NCBI GenBank assembly: GCA_041911695.1
Contig: JAYROM010000050.1
Span: 1 to 32,998, forward strand
DNA from: Pseudaeromonas sp041911695
GTDB lineage: Bacteria; Pseudomonadota; Gammaproteobacteria; Enterobacterales; Aeromonadaceae
Reading direction: 5' to 3'
DNA length: 32,998 nt
Under the pieces are notes generated by a model. It did not search any database. It was not told the DNA's origin and worked only from the letters and a program-made list of their open reading frames with translations. How positions within the stretch are numbered: position 1 is the first letter of the stretch; every line of letters begins with the position of its first letter. Made by a program: the position numbers and the translations under genes. This document shows, one piece after another, positions 6,802 through 14,438 of this stretch.

Positions 6802-6998
6802 GGGCCTTCCTGTGACTATAAAGGGGATGACAAAGGTATTTCGTCATTGCAGTTCATGGTTTCACACGAAAGGAGATGACGCAACACAGCCTCTAACGAG
6901 ACCATTACCCAGTGTCCGCGCACACGACACCAGCGGCGATGCTTGTCGCCCTCTCAGGCGAGGGGTATGCTGCGGCGCATAACTGTGGAGAGTATGCC

Positions 6999-8447
6999 GT
7001 GACCCATCAGCGCTTTTCTCTCGTCGCCCTGTTTTGTGCGACCCTCTTTGCCTCCCCCGCCCTGCTTGCCATCAATGAAAGCCAGTTGCCCGACATCGGG
7101 ACTGCTGGGGTTTCCGCCCTGACCATCGATCGTGAAATTGCCTATGGCGAGAGCTTTATGCGCTTTGCCCGTGCGCAACTGCCGATCATCGATGATCCGG
7201 TGCTGGACGAGTATCTGGATGATCTGGGTCAGCGGCTGGTCAGCCATGCCGAGAACGTTCGTTTTCCCTTTACCTTTTTTCTGATCCATGACGACACCAT
7301 CAACGCGGCCGCATTTCTCGGTGGCAAGGTCAAGGTACATTCCGGCCTGTTTCTGAATGCCGAGAATGAAAACGAGCTGGCCGGTGTGCTGGCGCATGAA
7401 ATCAGCCACATCACCCAACGCCATATTGCTCGATATATGGAGTCGCAAACCAAACAGACGCCAGTGGCCATTGCCGGCCTGGTGGGCTCGATAGCGTTGG
7501 CGATCATCAATCCGAGTGTCGGGGTGGCCGCGATGCAAACCATGCTCGGCATCAACGTCCAGACCGCCATCAGCTATACCCGTGACAACGAGTTTGAAGC
7601 TGACCGTATCGGCATGAAACTGCTCTACGAAGCCGGGTTTGACCCCATGGGCATGGTCACCTTCTTCCAGAAGCTGGCCGCGACATCGCGCTATGCCAGC
7701 AAACCGCCAGAAATGCTGCTCACCCACCCATTGCCAGAAACCCGCATCAGCGAGGCGCGCAACCGCGCCGCGAACTATCCCAAGGTGCGCAAGCATGATG
7801 ATCTGAACTTCAGCTTTGCCAAGGCGCGCATTCAAGTGCGTTACAGCAACGAGACAGCGGATGGCATGCTGGGCTGGTTCGACAAAGAGTTGGTGCGCAA
7901 TCCGCAACAGGCCGGTCTGCTCTATGGCAAGGCACTGGCGCTATTGGCACTGAAACGGCAAGCCGAGGCCGAGCCGATTATCCAGCAGTTGGCCAATCGC
8001 TATCCGGATAATCCGTTTATTCTGGATACCCAGACCGACATCGACATGGCCAATAATCAGGTACCGCGCGCCGTGCAACGGCTGGAGAGCTGGTTACAGC
8101 GCCAACCGGATAACGAGGTCGTGATCTTCAATCTGGTCAGTGCCCTGCAGCAGCAGAGCCAGTATGCGCGGGCGATCAAGATCCTGGATCTGTATGTCCG
8201 TAACCACCCTGACAATGTCCTGGGCTGGTCGACGCTGGCAGATCTCTATCGTCAAACCTCAGATCAAACCAATTTGCATATTGCCTGGGGCGAACATCAG
8301 GCCTTACTGGGTGATTATCCGCATGCCATTGATGAATTGACCCAGGCCCGCGCCACCACCCAAGACCGCCTGACCTTGGCCCGGCTGGATGCCCGACTGG
8401 TACAGTTTGAGGAAGCCAAGCGCCAGGACGAAAGCCTGCGCCAGTAA
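6999..8447 (+). CDS. bepA: BepA, periplasmic M48 metalloprotease/chaperone with TPRs
   Basis: A 482-residue protein starting at GTG 6999 with GGAGAG upstream. An earlier in-frame ATG at 6912 would add 29 residues before the signal peptide and is less likely. The signal peptide (VTHQRFSLVALFCATLFASPALLA) is followed by an M48 peptidase domain. Its zinc motif is H133-E-I-S-H137, with E198 in the ExxAD motif and a conserved His in LLTHPLPETR. Hydrophobic amphipathic segments lie around 156-195. The C-terminal third is TPR-like. BepA assists maturation of the LptD LPS transporter with the BAM complex and degrades stalled LptD. The size matches E. coli BepA (487). The yfgD gene follows by 59 bases, as in E. 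coli. Confidence 0.93.
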   Translation: MTHQRFSLVALFCATLFASPALLAINESQLPDIGTAGVSALTIDREIAYGESFMRFARAQLPIIDDPVLDEYLDDLGQRLVSHAENVRFPFTFFLIHDDTINAAAFLGGKVKVHSGLFLNAENENELAGVLAHEISHITQRHIARYMESQTKQTPVAIAGLVGSIALAIINPSVGVAAMQTMLGINVQTAISYTRDNEFEADRIGMKLLYEAGFDPMGMVTFFQKLAATSRYASKPPEMLLTHPLPETRISEARNRAANYPKVRKHDDLNFSFAKARIQVRYSNETADGMLGWFDKELVRNPQQAGLLYGKALALLALKRQAEAEPIIQQLANRYPDNPFILDTQTDIDMANNQVPRAVQRLESWLQRQPDNEVVIFNLVSALQQQSQYARAIKILDLYVRNHPDNVLGWSTLADLYRQTSDQTNLHIAWGEHQALLGDYPHAIDELTQARATTQDRLTLARLDARLVQFEEAKRQDESLRQ

Positions 8448-8456
8448 CGGATATCG

Positions 8457-8479
8457 CCAGGGCGAATTCAACGCCCTGG
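8457..8479 (+). repeat. Intercistronic hairpin between bepA and yfgD
   Basis: CCAGGGCG (8457-8464), a 7-base loop and CGCCCTGG (8472-8479) make a perfect 8-bp stem ten bases after the bepA stop. No T-run follows, so attenuation or RNA-end protection is more likely than full termination. Confidence 0.5.
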
Positions 8480-8506
8480 TCGCGCACCTTGTTGACAGGA
8501 GAACCG

Positions 8507-8857
8507 ATGAGCCTCTGTATCTATCACAACCCTCGCTGTTCCAAGAGCCGGGAAACCCTGGCCCTGCTGGAAGCCCGCCAGTTGCAACCAGAGGTCGTGA
8601 CCTATTTAACCACGCCGCCAGATGTAGCGACCCTGCGAGAGCTGGTACAGATGTTGGGGTTGAACTCCATTCGCCAGCTGATGCGAACCAAAGAGGCGGT
8701 CTATCTGGAGCTAGGGTTGGGTGATGCGACCCTGGATGAAGAGGCCCTGCTGCAGGCAGTACATGAGCATCCGATCCTGCTTGAGCGCCCGATTGTCATC
8801 AAGGATGGCCAGGCGCGGATTGGCCGTCCGCCTGAGTTGGTATTGGAACTGCTCTGA
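8507..8857 (+). CDS. yfgD: ArsC/Spx-like reductase (YfgD)
   Basis: A 116-residue thioredoxin-fold protein of the ArsC family. The active-site loop is YHNPRCSKSRE with Cys11, followed by LLEARQLQPEVVTYL, SIRQLMRTKE, HPILLERPIVIKDGQARIGRPPE, the full ArsC pattern. It sits directly after bepA as in E. coli, where this chromosomal homologue is called yfgD and is not part of an arsenic operon. No arsenite pump or ArsR is nearby, so a glutaredoxin-linked reductase role is likely but arsenate specificity is unproven. The ATG at 8507 is chosen for its AGGAG site five bases upstream. Confidence 0.9.
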   Translation: MSLCIYHNPRCSKSRETLALLEARQLQPEVVTYLTTPPDVATLRELVQMLGLNSIRQLMRTKEAVYLELGLGDATLDEEALLQAVHEHPILLERPIVIKDGQARIGRPPELVLELL

Positions 8858-8870
8858 GCCTTCACGCTGT

Positions 8871-9063
8871 ATAGCAAAGGGCGACCTTGAGACGAGTGCC
8901 CGTCAGTTAGCGAAGGAGAGATAGCCTGTTGAGCCAACCGTTGGCGGCAGGGATGCCGCCATCGAGCCCCCATGGAGGGGTTGACGGCGGGTTGGCGAAA
9001 AAGGTTGTCTCTGCGGCGTGCTTAACTGACCAGCATTAGCGTGCTTGAGACGCCCTTTGTTAT
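8871..9063. repeat. MITE-like palindromic intergenic element between yfgD and hda
   Basis: The 193-base segment has terminal inverted repeats: ATAGCAAAGGGCG (8871-8883) against CGCCCTTTGTTAT (9051-9063), 12 of 13 pairs matching. A nested pair follows: GTCAGTTAGC (8902-8911) against GCTTAACTGAC (9020-9030). Inside are further hairpins: GCCAACCGTTGGC (8933-8945), GGCGGCA-GGGA-TGCCGCC (8943-8960) and CCCC-CATGGA-GGGG (8967-8980). No coding frame is seen. The structure fits a small non-autonomous transposable element or a REP-like intergenic unit. The outer ends carry TA, which could be a TA target duplication. Confidence 0.6.
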
Positions 9064-9093
9064 GGGATGAAATCCCAAACCTCGCCGTCCGGC

Positions 9094-9792
9094 CTACAAC
9101 GCCAGGATCTCCTTGACGAACGGAATGGTCAGCTTGCGCTTGGCATCCAGTGACGCCATATCCAGATCATTCAAGGTCCCGAGCAGGGTACGCATATCGC
9201 GCGACAAGCGATTAAGCAAAAACCGACCGACATCCACCGGCAATTTGAAGCCACGCAGTTCAGCGCGCAGTTGTAAGGCACTCAGTTTGCCTTCGTCATC
9301 CAACTCATGTAGTTGATAAGAGAGGCCCCAGTCCAGCCGGGATGCCAAGTCTGGCAAGCAAAGCCCCATCTTGCGCGGAGCGGTCGCCGCCGTGACCACC
9401 AGCGAGCCCTGGTTATGCTCCTTCCAGCGGTTGAAGAAATCGAACAGCGACTCCTCCCATGCAGCATTACCGGCAATGGCATCCACATTGTCCAGACAGA
9501 CCAACCGCAGCTGCTCCATCTCCTCCAGGACCTCGGGATGAAATGCAGTATGCTGATCCAGCGGAATATAAGCCGCAGCCTCGCCACAGGCATTCACCTC
9601 GGCGCAGGTAGCATGCAGTAGATGACTACGACCAGACCCTCGACTGCCCCAGACAAACAGCAAGGGGGCACCTTGACCGATGGCGGCATTCTTCAGATTG
9701 GTGATCAGTTGCGCATTGTCGCCAGGGTAAAAACTGGCAAAGGTCTCGTCATCCGGCAACTGCACGGCCAGCGATAACTGGGCTGGTGCCAT
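9094..9792 (-). CDS. hda: Hda, regulatory inactivator of DnaA
   Basis: A 232-residue AAA+ protein related to DnaA domain III. An N-terminal beta-clamp-binding motif (QLSLAVQLPDD, residues 5-15) precedes the Walker A-like GSRGSGRS (49-56), the Walker B region LVCLDNVD (97-104), and LPDLASRLDWG with the arginine finger candidate R152. The C-terminal lid is LLNRLSRDMRTLLGTLNDLD. Bound to the DNA-loaded clamp, Hda stimulates ATP hydrolysis by DnaA and so prevents re-initiation. The gene lies downstream of the DUF2066 gene on the same strand, with an AAGGAG site ten bases before the ATG. The length is as in E. coli. Confidence 0.94.
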   Translation of the reverse strand: MAPAQLSLAVQLPDDETFASFYPGDNAQLITNLKNAAIGQGAPLLFVWGSRGSGRSHLLHATCAEVNACGEAAAYIPLDQHTAFHPEVLEEMEQLRLVCLDNVDAIAGNAAWEESLFDFFNRWKEHNQGSLVVTAATAPRKMGLCLPDLASRLDWGLSYQLHELDDEGKLSALQLRAELRGFKLPVDVGRFLLNRLSRDMRTLLGTLNDLDMASLDAKRKLTIPFVKEILAL

Positions 9793-9843
9793 AGAGACAG
9801 GGCTCCTTGTTCTTGTGTTTTGGCTTGTGTTCTACCAAGTTAA

Positions 9844-9878
9844 GTTCAGCCCGACAGGTGTAGGCAATCGGGCTGAAC
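9844..9878 (-). terminator. Hairpin between the DUF2066 gene and hda (weak terminator or attenuator)
   Basis: GTTCAGCCCGA (9844-9854) pairs perfectly with TCGGGCTGAAC (9868-9878) around a 13-base loop. On the minus strand it lies 15 bases after the DUF2066 stop. Only a weak TTAACTT follows, so read-through into hda is plausible. Confidence 0.5.
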
Positions 9879-9893
9879 CATCTGCGATGCTGC

Positions 9894-10952
9894 TCAGGGT
9901 TGCGCATGCCATTGGCGGACAAACGGCGCGGCTGCGCTGCCGGTCAAATGCGCATCAGCCTGCAGGGCCGCCACCAGTTGGGCAGCATCCCCTTTCGCTT
10001 GCAGACGCACCACCGCCGTGTCGCCATCCAACGCCACAATGCTGACCGCCGCGACGCTCGGCCAGGATTGCAACAGCGTCTGTAGTGCCAACACATCCGC
10101 AAAACTGGCCAGCCCGGAGACCTGTACATCCAGCGAGCCATTATTCCAGCCTGGGGTCAACGCCGGGAGCGTGGACGCCGCGCCACTGGCTGACGACTGC
10201 GCCTGTGCCGGTGTCTCCTGCAAGGTTACCGGTTTGGAAAAACGGGTGGCCAGATAATCGGCGACATCCGCAAACATCTTGTTGGTGACATCATCCTGAC
10301 TGCCCTTGGCGACCCCTTTGATCAGCGCGGCACCATTGGCCGAACCATCCAGCAGTTGCCACTGCAGTTGCCAAGCATCGCCATCATGGGTCATCTGACC
10401 CACCACCGGCCAGTAATCACCATAACGCTTGCCGGCCTCCATAATCGGACCCACCAGCCCCTGCTGCACAATATCCGGGGTCACATGCGCCAGGTCATCC
10501 AGGTCAACCAACGGGAAGGCCACCGGCAGCGCCCATTGGTTACCCGCCGCCATAAAGCGGCTTGGCCATTCAGTGGTGCTATCACCTGGAATCAAGCCAG
10601 TAGCTCGCTCATTATCCTGGATCCAGAAGATCAAGCCCGGGCGCGGCGACAGCCAAATCGGGGAACCTGCACGTGCCAGCAAGCCCCCCAACGCATTGGC
10701 ATCCGCAACCATATTGCGCGTGCCTGGCTCCGGTTGCACATAGTCATCCGGCTTGGCCAGCGCCATTTTGACGAACGGAATCCCGGTATCCAGATGACCA
10801 CCGGTGACACGCTGCAGTACCCGAGTCAACGCATCGGCAGGCGAACTGGCCTGTTCGACGCGCAGCGGATTCGGCGCAGTGGCGGCCTGCGCCCACCCCG
10901 TCGCCAATAAGGCCCACAGCATCACCATCACCTGGATCACGCTTCGTCTCAT
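9894..10952 (-). CDS. DUF2066-domain exported protein
   Basis: A 352-residue protein with a Sec signal peptide (MRRSVIQVMVMLWALLATGWAQA). The mature start resembles the DUF2066 family: ASSPADALTRVLQRVTGG, LAKPDDYVQ, SPIWLSPRPGLIFWIQDNER, and a C-terminal region with LASFADVLALQTLLQSWPSVAAVSI. These proteins are found beside hda in many marine gammaproteobacteria; their molecular function is unknown to me. The start at 10952 is chosen over an upstream ATG because of AAGGAG five bases before it and the signal peptide it creates. The gap to hda is about 100 bases with one hairpin. Confidence 0.82.
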   Translation of the reverse strand: MRRSVIQVMVMLWALLATGWAQAATAPNPLRVEQASSPADALTRVLQRVTGGHLDTGIPFVKMALAKPDDYVQPEPGTRNMVADANALGGLLARAGSPIWLSPRPGLIFWIQDNERATGLIPGDSTTEWPSRFMAAGNQWALPVAFPLVDLDDLAHVTPDIVQQGLVGPIMEAGKRYGDYWPVVGQMTHDGDAWQLQWQLLDGSANGAALIKGVAKGSQDDVTNKMFADVADYLATRFSKPVTLQETPAQAQSSASGAASTLPALTPGWNNGSLDVQVSGLASFADVLALQTLLQSWPSVAAVSIVALDGDTAVVRLQAKGDAAQLVAALQADAHLTGSAAAPFVRQWHAQP

Positions 10953-11080
10953 GCTTGCTCCTTGGAAAGATCGGTCAGGCTGCCTGCGCACATGACAGAC
11001 AGCCGGTTTGTTGACGCCCCATTTTCTCACTGCGACAGTGGCGACCGTTCACCAGTCAGCCACCGCGTTGCACATACCGT

Positions 11081-11707
11081 TTATTTAGTACCGAAGATCT
11101 TGTCGCCCGCATCACCCAGGCCCGGCACGATATAGCCCTTGCTATTGAGTCTCTGGTCGATGGCGGCACAGTAGAGCTCAACATCATCATGCGCGGCCTG
11201 CAGGGCTTCAATCCCTTCCGGCGCCGCAACCAGTACAATGACTTTAATCGACTTGCAGCCTTTTTTCTTCAGCAAATCAATGGTCGCAATCATGGAGCCG
11301 CCAGTCGCCAGCATCGGGTCAACCACCAGCGCCAGACGCTCTTCGATGTTGCTGACGATCTTTTCAAAATAGGGCACCGGCTTGAGGGTTTCCTCATCGC
11401 GATAGATACCGACCACGCTGACGCGGGCACTCGGCATATGTTCGAGCACCCCATCCATCATGCCGAGACCGGCACGCAGAATCGGTACCACGGTGACCTT
11501 CTTACCCTTGATCTGATCCACGCTGACGGGGCCATTCCAGCCTTCGATGGTGACCTTTTCCGTTTCAAAATCTGCCGTCGCTTCATAAGTCAGCAGACTG
11601 CCAACTTCCTTGGCCAGCTCACGGAAGCGTTTGGTGCTGATGTCGGCTTCGCGCATCAGGCCCAGTTTGTGTTTCACCAGCGGGTGTTTGACCTCAACGA
11701 TCTTCAT
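11081..11707 (-). CDS. upp: Uracil phosphoribosyltransferase
   Basis: A 208-residue protein, the standard Upp length. It opens MKIVEVKHPLVKHKLGLMR, with the typical middle PILRAGLGMMDGVL, the PRPP-binding loop VVDPMLATGGSM and the uracil-binding C-terminus GYIVPGLGDAGDKIFGTK. Upp converts uracil and PRPP to UMP in pyrimidine salvage. The frame extends further upstream but the ATG at 11707 fits the family and has GAGG upstream. A promoter is seen at 11742-11770. It is divergent from purM. Unlike in E. coli, no uracil permease gene (uraA) follows it. Confidence 0.96.
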   Translation of the reverse strand: MKIVEVKHPLVKHKLGLMREADISTKRFRELAKEVGSLLTYEATADFETEKVTIEGWNGPVSVDQIKGKKVTVVPILRAGLGMMDGVLEHMPSARVSVVGIYRDEETLKPVPYFEKIVSNIEERLALVVDPMLATGGSMIATIDLLKKKGCKSIKVIVLVAAPEGIEALQAAHDDVELYCAAIDQRLNSKGYIVPGLGDAGDKIFGTK

Positions 11708-11741
11708 TCTTTGTATCCTCGTCAGCATGCTAAACCGCAGA

Positions 11742-11770
11742 ATTTTATCATTCCCGGCGCAGGCTGTAGA
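11742..11770 (-). promoter_or_regulatory. Promoter of upp
   Basis: On the minus strand TCTACA (11770-11765) and TAAAAT (11747-11742) are 17 bases apart, with TGA just upstream of the -10 (extended -10). It overlaps the divergent purM control region only slightly. Confidence 0.5.
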
Positions 11771-11788
11771 GCAGTTTAATCGTGAGGC

Positions 11789-11804
11789 AGACAAACGATT
11801 TCGT
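11789..11804 (+). promoter_or_regulatory. PurR operator-like site before purM
   Basis: AGACAAACGATTTCGT matches the PurR consensus ACGCAAACGTTTTCGT at 13 of 16 positions, including the central CAAACG and TTTCGT. It lies just upstream of the purM -10, where binding would block RNA polymerase. It also lies close to the upp promoter. Confidence 0.65.
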
Positions 11805-11824
11805 TTTGTGCTGACGAGGTTGAT

Positions 11825-11833
11825 TGCTAGAAT
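11825..11833 (+). promoter_or_regulatory. Extended -10 promoter element of purM
   Basis: TTGCTAGAAT contains TG-C-TAGAAT, an extended -10 hexamer with five of six consensus bases at 11828-11833. A weak -35 (TTTGTG) adjoins the PurR-like site. The GTG start of purM is about 40 bases downstream. Confidence 0.55.
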
Positions 11834-11873
11834 GTGCGCGTTTTTTCCACCCCAGATACGACAAGGATCTCCC

Positions 11874-12911
11874 GTGACGAACAAGACTCCACTGAGCTAC
11901 AAGGATGCAGGCGTAGATATCGATGCAGGTAACGCCCTGGTTGAACGGATCAAGGGCGTCTCCCGCCGTACCCGTCGCCCGGAAGTGATCGGCGGCCTCG
12001 GTGGGTTCGGTGCACTGTGCCGTATTCCGGCCGGTTACCGCGAGCCGGTACTGGTTTCCGGTACTGACGGCGTTGGCACCAAGCTGCGTCTGGCCATCGA
12101 CCTGAAGAAGCATGACTCTGTCGGTATCGACCTGGTGGCCATGTGCGCCAATGACCTGATCGTTCAAGGTGCCGAGCCGCTGTTCTTCCTCGACTACTAT
12201 GCCACTGGCAAGCTGGACGTCGACACCGCCGCTGAAGTCGTCACCGGGATTGGTGCTGGCTGTGAACTGGCTGGTTGCTCGCTGATCGGTGGTGAAACCG
12301 CTGAAATGCCAGGCATGTACGAAGGCGAAGATTACGACATCGCCGGCTTCTGTGTCGGGGTTGTGGAAGCCTCTGAAATCATTGACGGCAGCAAGGTTCG
12401 TCCGGGGGATGCCCTGATTGCGCTGGCCTCCTCTGGCCCGCACTCCAATGGTTTCTCACTGGTGCGTAAAGTCCTGGAAGTCTCGGCAGCTGACCTGACC
12501 CAGCCAGTGGGTGACAAGTCGCTGGCCGAAGCCCTGATGGCGCCGACCCGCATCTACGTCAAGCCAGTGCTCAAGTTGATCAAGCAGTGCGAGATCCACG
12601 CCCTGTCCCACATCACCGGCGGCGGCTTTTGGGAAAACATCCCGCGTGTTCTGCCGGAACAGACCAAGGCCGTGATCGATGGCAGCAGCTGGCAGTGGCC
12701 GGCGGTGTTCTCCTGGCTGCAGGACAACGGCAACATCGATACCTACGAAATGTACCGTACCTTCAACTGTGGCGTCGGCATGATCATCGCTCTGCCGGCC
12801 GATCAGGTGGAGCAGGCGCTGGCCCTGCTCAATGCCGAAGGTGAGCAGGCTTGGCGTATCGGTGAGATCGCCAGCGCCGCCGACGGTGAAGAGCAGGTCG
12901 AGATCCGCTAA
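11874..12911 (+). CDS. purM: Phosphoribosylformylglycinamidine cyclo-ligase (AIR synthetase)
   Basis: A 345-residue protein, identical in length to E. coli PurM, starting at GTG 11874 after AAGGAT. Recognisable blocks are LSYKDAGVDIDAGN, PVLVSGTDGVGTKLRLA (nucleotide binding), MCANDLIVQGAEPLFFLDYYATGKLD, SLIGGETAEMPGMY, SSGPHSNGFSLVRK and HITGGGFWENIPRVLP. It catalyses ATP-dependent ring closure of FGAM to AIR, the fifth step of purine synthesis. The purN gene overlaps the stop (TAATG), giving the usual purMN operon. A PurR-like site precedes it. Confidence 0.97.
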   Translation: MTNKTPLSYKDAGVDIDAGNALVERIKGVSRRTRRPEVIGGLGGFGALCRIPAGYREPVLVSGTDGVGTKLRLAIDLKKHDSVGIDLVAMCANDLIVQGAEPLFFLDYYATGKLDVDTAAEVVTGIGAGCELAGCSLIGGETAEMPGMYEGEDYDIAGFCVGVVEASEIIDGSKVRPGDALIALASSGPHSNGFSLVRKVLEVSAADLTQPVGDKSLAEALMAPTRIYVKPVLKLIKQCEIHALSHITGGGFWENIPRVLPEQTKAVIDGSSWQWPAVFSWLQDNGNIDTYEMYRTFNCGVGMIIALPADQVEQALALLNAEGEQAWRIGEIASAADGEEQVEIR

Positions 12912-13552
12912 TGCGGTTGGTCGTCCTGATCTCGGGGAACGGCAGTAATCTGCAGGCCATCATTGATGCCTGCCAGGCGGGCCGCATCCGCGGCACCCTG
13001 GTCGGGGTACTCAGTAACCGGGCGGATGCCTACGGCTTGCAACGCGCCGCCGATGCCGGGATTCCGGTGCAGGTGCTGGCGAATGCCAATTATGCCGACC
13101 GCGAGCAGTATGATGCGGCCCTGGCCGAGGCACTGGATCACTGGCAAGCCGATATCGTCATCCTGGCGGGCTTTATGCGTATCCTGACTGCGGGGCTGGT
13201 TGAGCGCTATGCTGGACGGATGCTCAACATCCATCCGGCGCTGCTGCCGCGCTACCCAGGGGTCAACACCCACCAGCGCGCGCTGGCGGCTGGCGATGAT
13301 ACCCATGGCACCAGCGTACACTTTGTCACCGCCGAACTCGATGGTGGCCCCGTGATCCTGCAGGCGCAGGTCCCTGTCTTCCCCGATGACGAGGTGGCAG
13401 ACCTTTCAGCCCGCGTGCTGGAGCAGGAGCATCGCATCTATCCGCTGGTGATCAACTGGTTGTGCTGCGGTCGCCTCGCATTGCGTGACCACGCCGCATG
13501 GTTGGACGGGCAACGCCTGCCGGCTGCCGGTTATGCGAGTGACGATACCTGA
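12911..13552 (+). CDS. purN: Phosphoribosylglycinamide formyltransferase (GART)
   Basis: A 213-residue enzyme. It has the phosphate loop ISGNGSNLQ (7-15), GFMRILTAGLVERYAGRMLNIHPALLPRYPG with the catalytic Asn and His, and HFVTAELDGGPVILQ with the catalytic Asp. It transfers a formyl group from 10-formyl-THF to GAR, the third step of purine synthesis. The start overlaps the purM stop by one base (TAATG), implying translational coupling. A terminator follows at 13584. Confidence 0.96.
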   Translation: MRLVVLISGNGSNLQAIIDACQAGRIRGTLVGVLSNRADAYGLQRAADAGIPVQVLANANYADREQYDAALAEALDHWQADIVILAGFMRILTAGLVERYAGRMLNIHPALLPRYPGVNTHQRALAAGDDTHGTSVHFVTAELDGGPVILQAQVPVFPDDEVADLSARVLEQEHRIYPLVINWLCCGRLALRDHAAWLDGQRLPAAGYASDDT

Positions 13553-13583
13553 GATATGACTCTTGCCGTCGATATAAAGCATC

Positions 13584-13611
13584 AGGGCGCCCATGTGGCG
13601 CCCTGCGTTTT
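13584..13611 (+). terminator. Rho-independent terminator of purMN
   Basis: AGGGCGCC (13584-13591), loop CATGT and GGCGCCCT (13597-13604) form an 8-bp GC-rich stem followed by GCGTTTT. It lies 31 bases after the purN stop, between the convergent purN and yafJ genes. Confidence 0.8.
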
Positions 13612-13634
13612 ACGGTGTCAGAACAAGTAACCCA

Positions 13635-14414
13635 TCAGGCGGTCTGCCCCTGCAGCACCGGATCACCAAGACAGAACAGACAATATTCGCCGACGGCCAT
13701 CTTGGTCCACTGCTCATTGCTGGTCAGTGGTTGGGTGGCCAGCAGCGTCACCACATCATCCGGTGAGGTGTGCTGTCGAAAGTCGATGGTCACATCCTCA
13801 TCCAGCAACTGCGCCTCACCAAACGGCGCGCGTCGGGTCAGCCAGTGCAAATTGGTCGAACAATAGGCCATCAGATAGCGACCATCGGTAAGTAGCATAT
13901 TGAACACGCCCATGCCGCGCAGGGTGTTGCACCACGCCGCCATCGTGGAAAATAACACGGCCTCGGTCGGCGGCGCGTCGAAGGTCGCGCTCATCTGTTG
14001 CAACAACCAGCAAAATGCCCGCTCACTATCGGTCTGCCCGACCGGCCAGAACTGGCCCACCGGTAACTGTTCATAACCGGTCAATTGACCATTGTGCGCA
14101 AACGTCCAGTTGCGCCCCCACAACTCACGGGTAAATGGATGGGTATTTTCCAGTGCCACCCCACCACGATTGGCCTGGCGGATATGGCCGACAATCGCAC
14201 AACTCTTGATCGGGTACTCCTGCACCAGTTGCGCAATCCGTGACTGACAACTGGGGGCCGGATCCTTGAAAGTGCGACAGCCTTTGCCCTCGTAGAAGGT
14301 AATCCCCCACCCATCACGATGCGGGCCAGTACGCCCACCACGCTGCATCAGCCCGGTAAAGCTGAAACAGATATCAGTCGGCACATTGGCACTCAGTCCC
14401 AACAACTCGCACAT
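13635..14414 (-). CDS. yafJ: Class II glutamine amidotransferase (YafJ family)
   Basis: A 259-residue protein beginning MCELLGLSANVP, so that Cys2 becomes the N-terminal nucleophile after Met removal, as in all Ntn-type glutaminase domains. Further motifs are RGGRTGPHRDGWGI, VGHIRQANRGG, NTHPF, WTFAHNGQLTGY and the QTDSERAFCWLL block. No synthetase domain is attached, so the substrate that accepts the ammonia is unknown. It lies 24 bases downstream of gmhA on the same strand, the same pair as in E. coli. AGGAG precedes the ATG. Confidence 0.92.
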   Translation of the reverse strand: MCELLGLSANVPTDICFSFTGLMQRGGRTGPHRDGWGITFYEGKGCRTFKDPAPSCQSRIAQLVQEYPIKSCAIVGHIRQANRGGVALENTHPFTRELWGRNWTFAHNGQLTGYEQLPVGQFWPVGQTDSERAFCWLLQQMSATFDAPPTEAVLFSTMAAWCNTLRGMGVFNMLLTDGRYLMAYCSTNLHWLTRRAPFGEAQLLDEDVTIDFRQHTSPDDVVTLLATQPLTSNEQWTKMAVGEYCLFCLGDPVLQGQTA

Positions 14415-14438
14415 GGACGTCTGCTCCTGCCTGATCGT

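Noticed and set aside
6912..6998. Upstream ATG start for bepA
   Set aside because: It would put 29 non-signal residues before a clear signal peptide. GTG 6999 has GGAGAG at proper distance and gives the normal BepA length.
6954..7907. A 317-codon open frame on the minus strand opposite bepA
   Set aside because: It covers the conserved M48 domain of bepA in antisense and shows no domain, no signal and no plausible ribosome binding site.
11610..11873. Long upstream extension of the purM frame
   Set aside because: It overlaps upp and the purM control region. The family N-terminus and ribosome binding site support GTG 11874.
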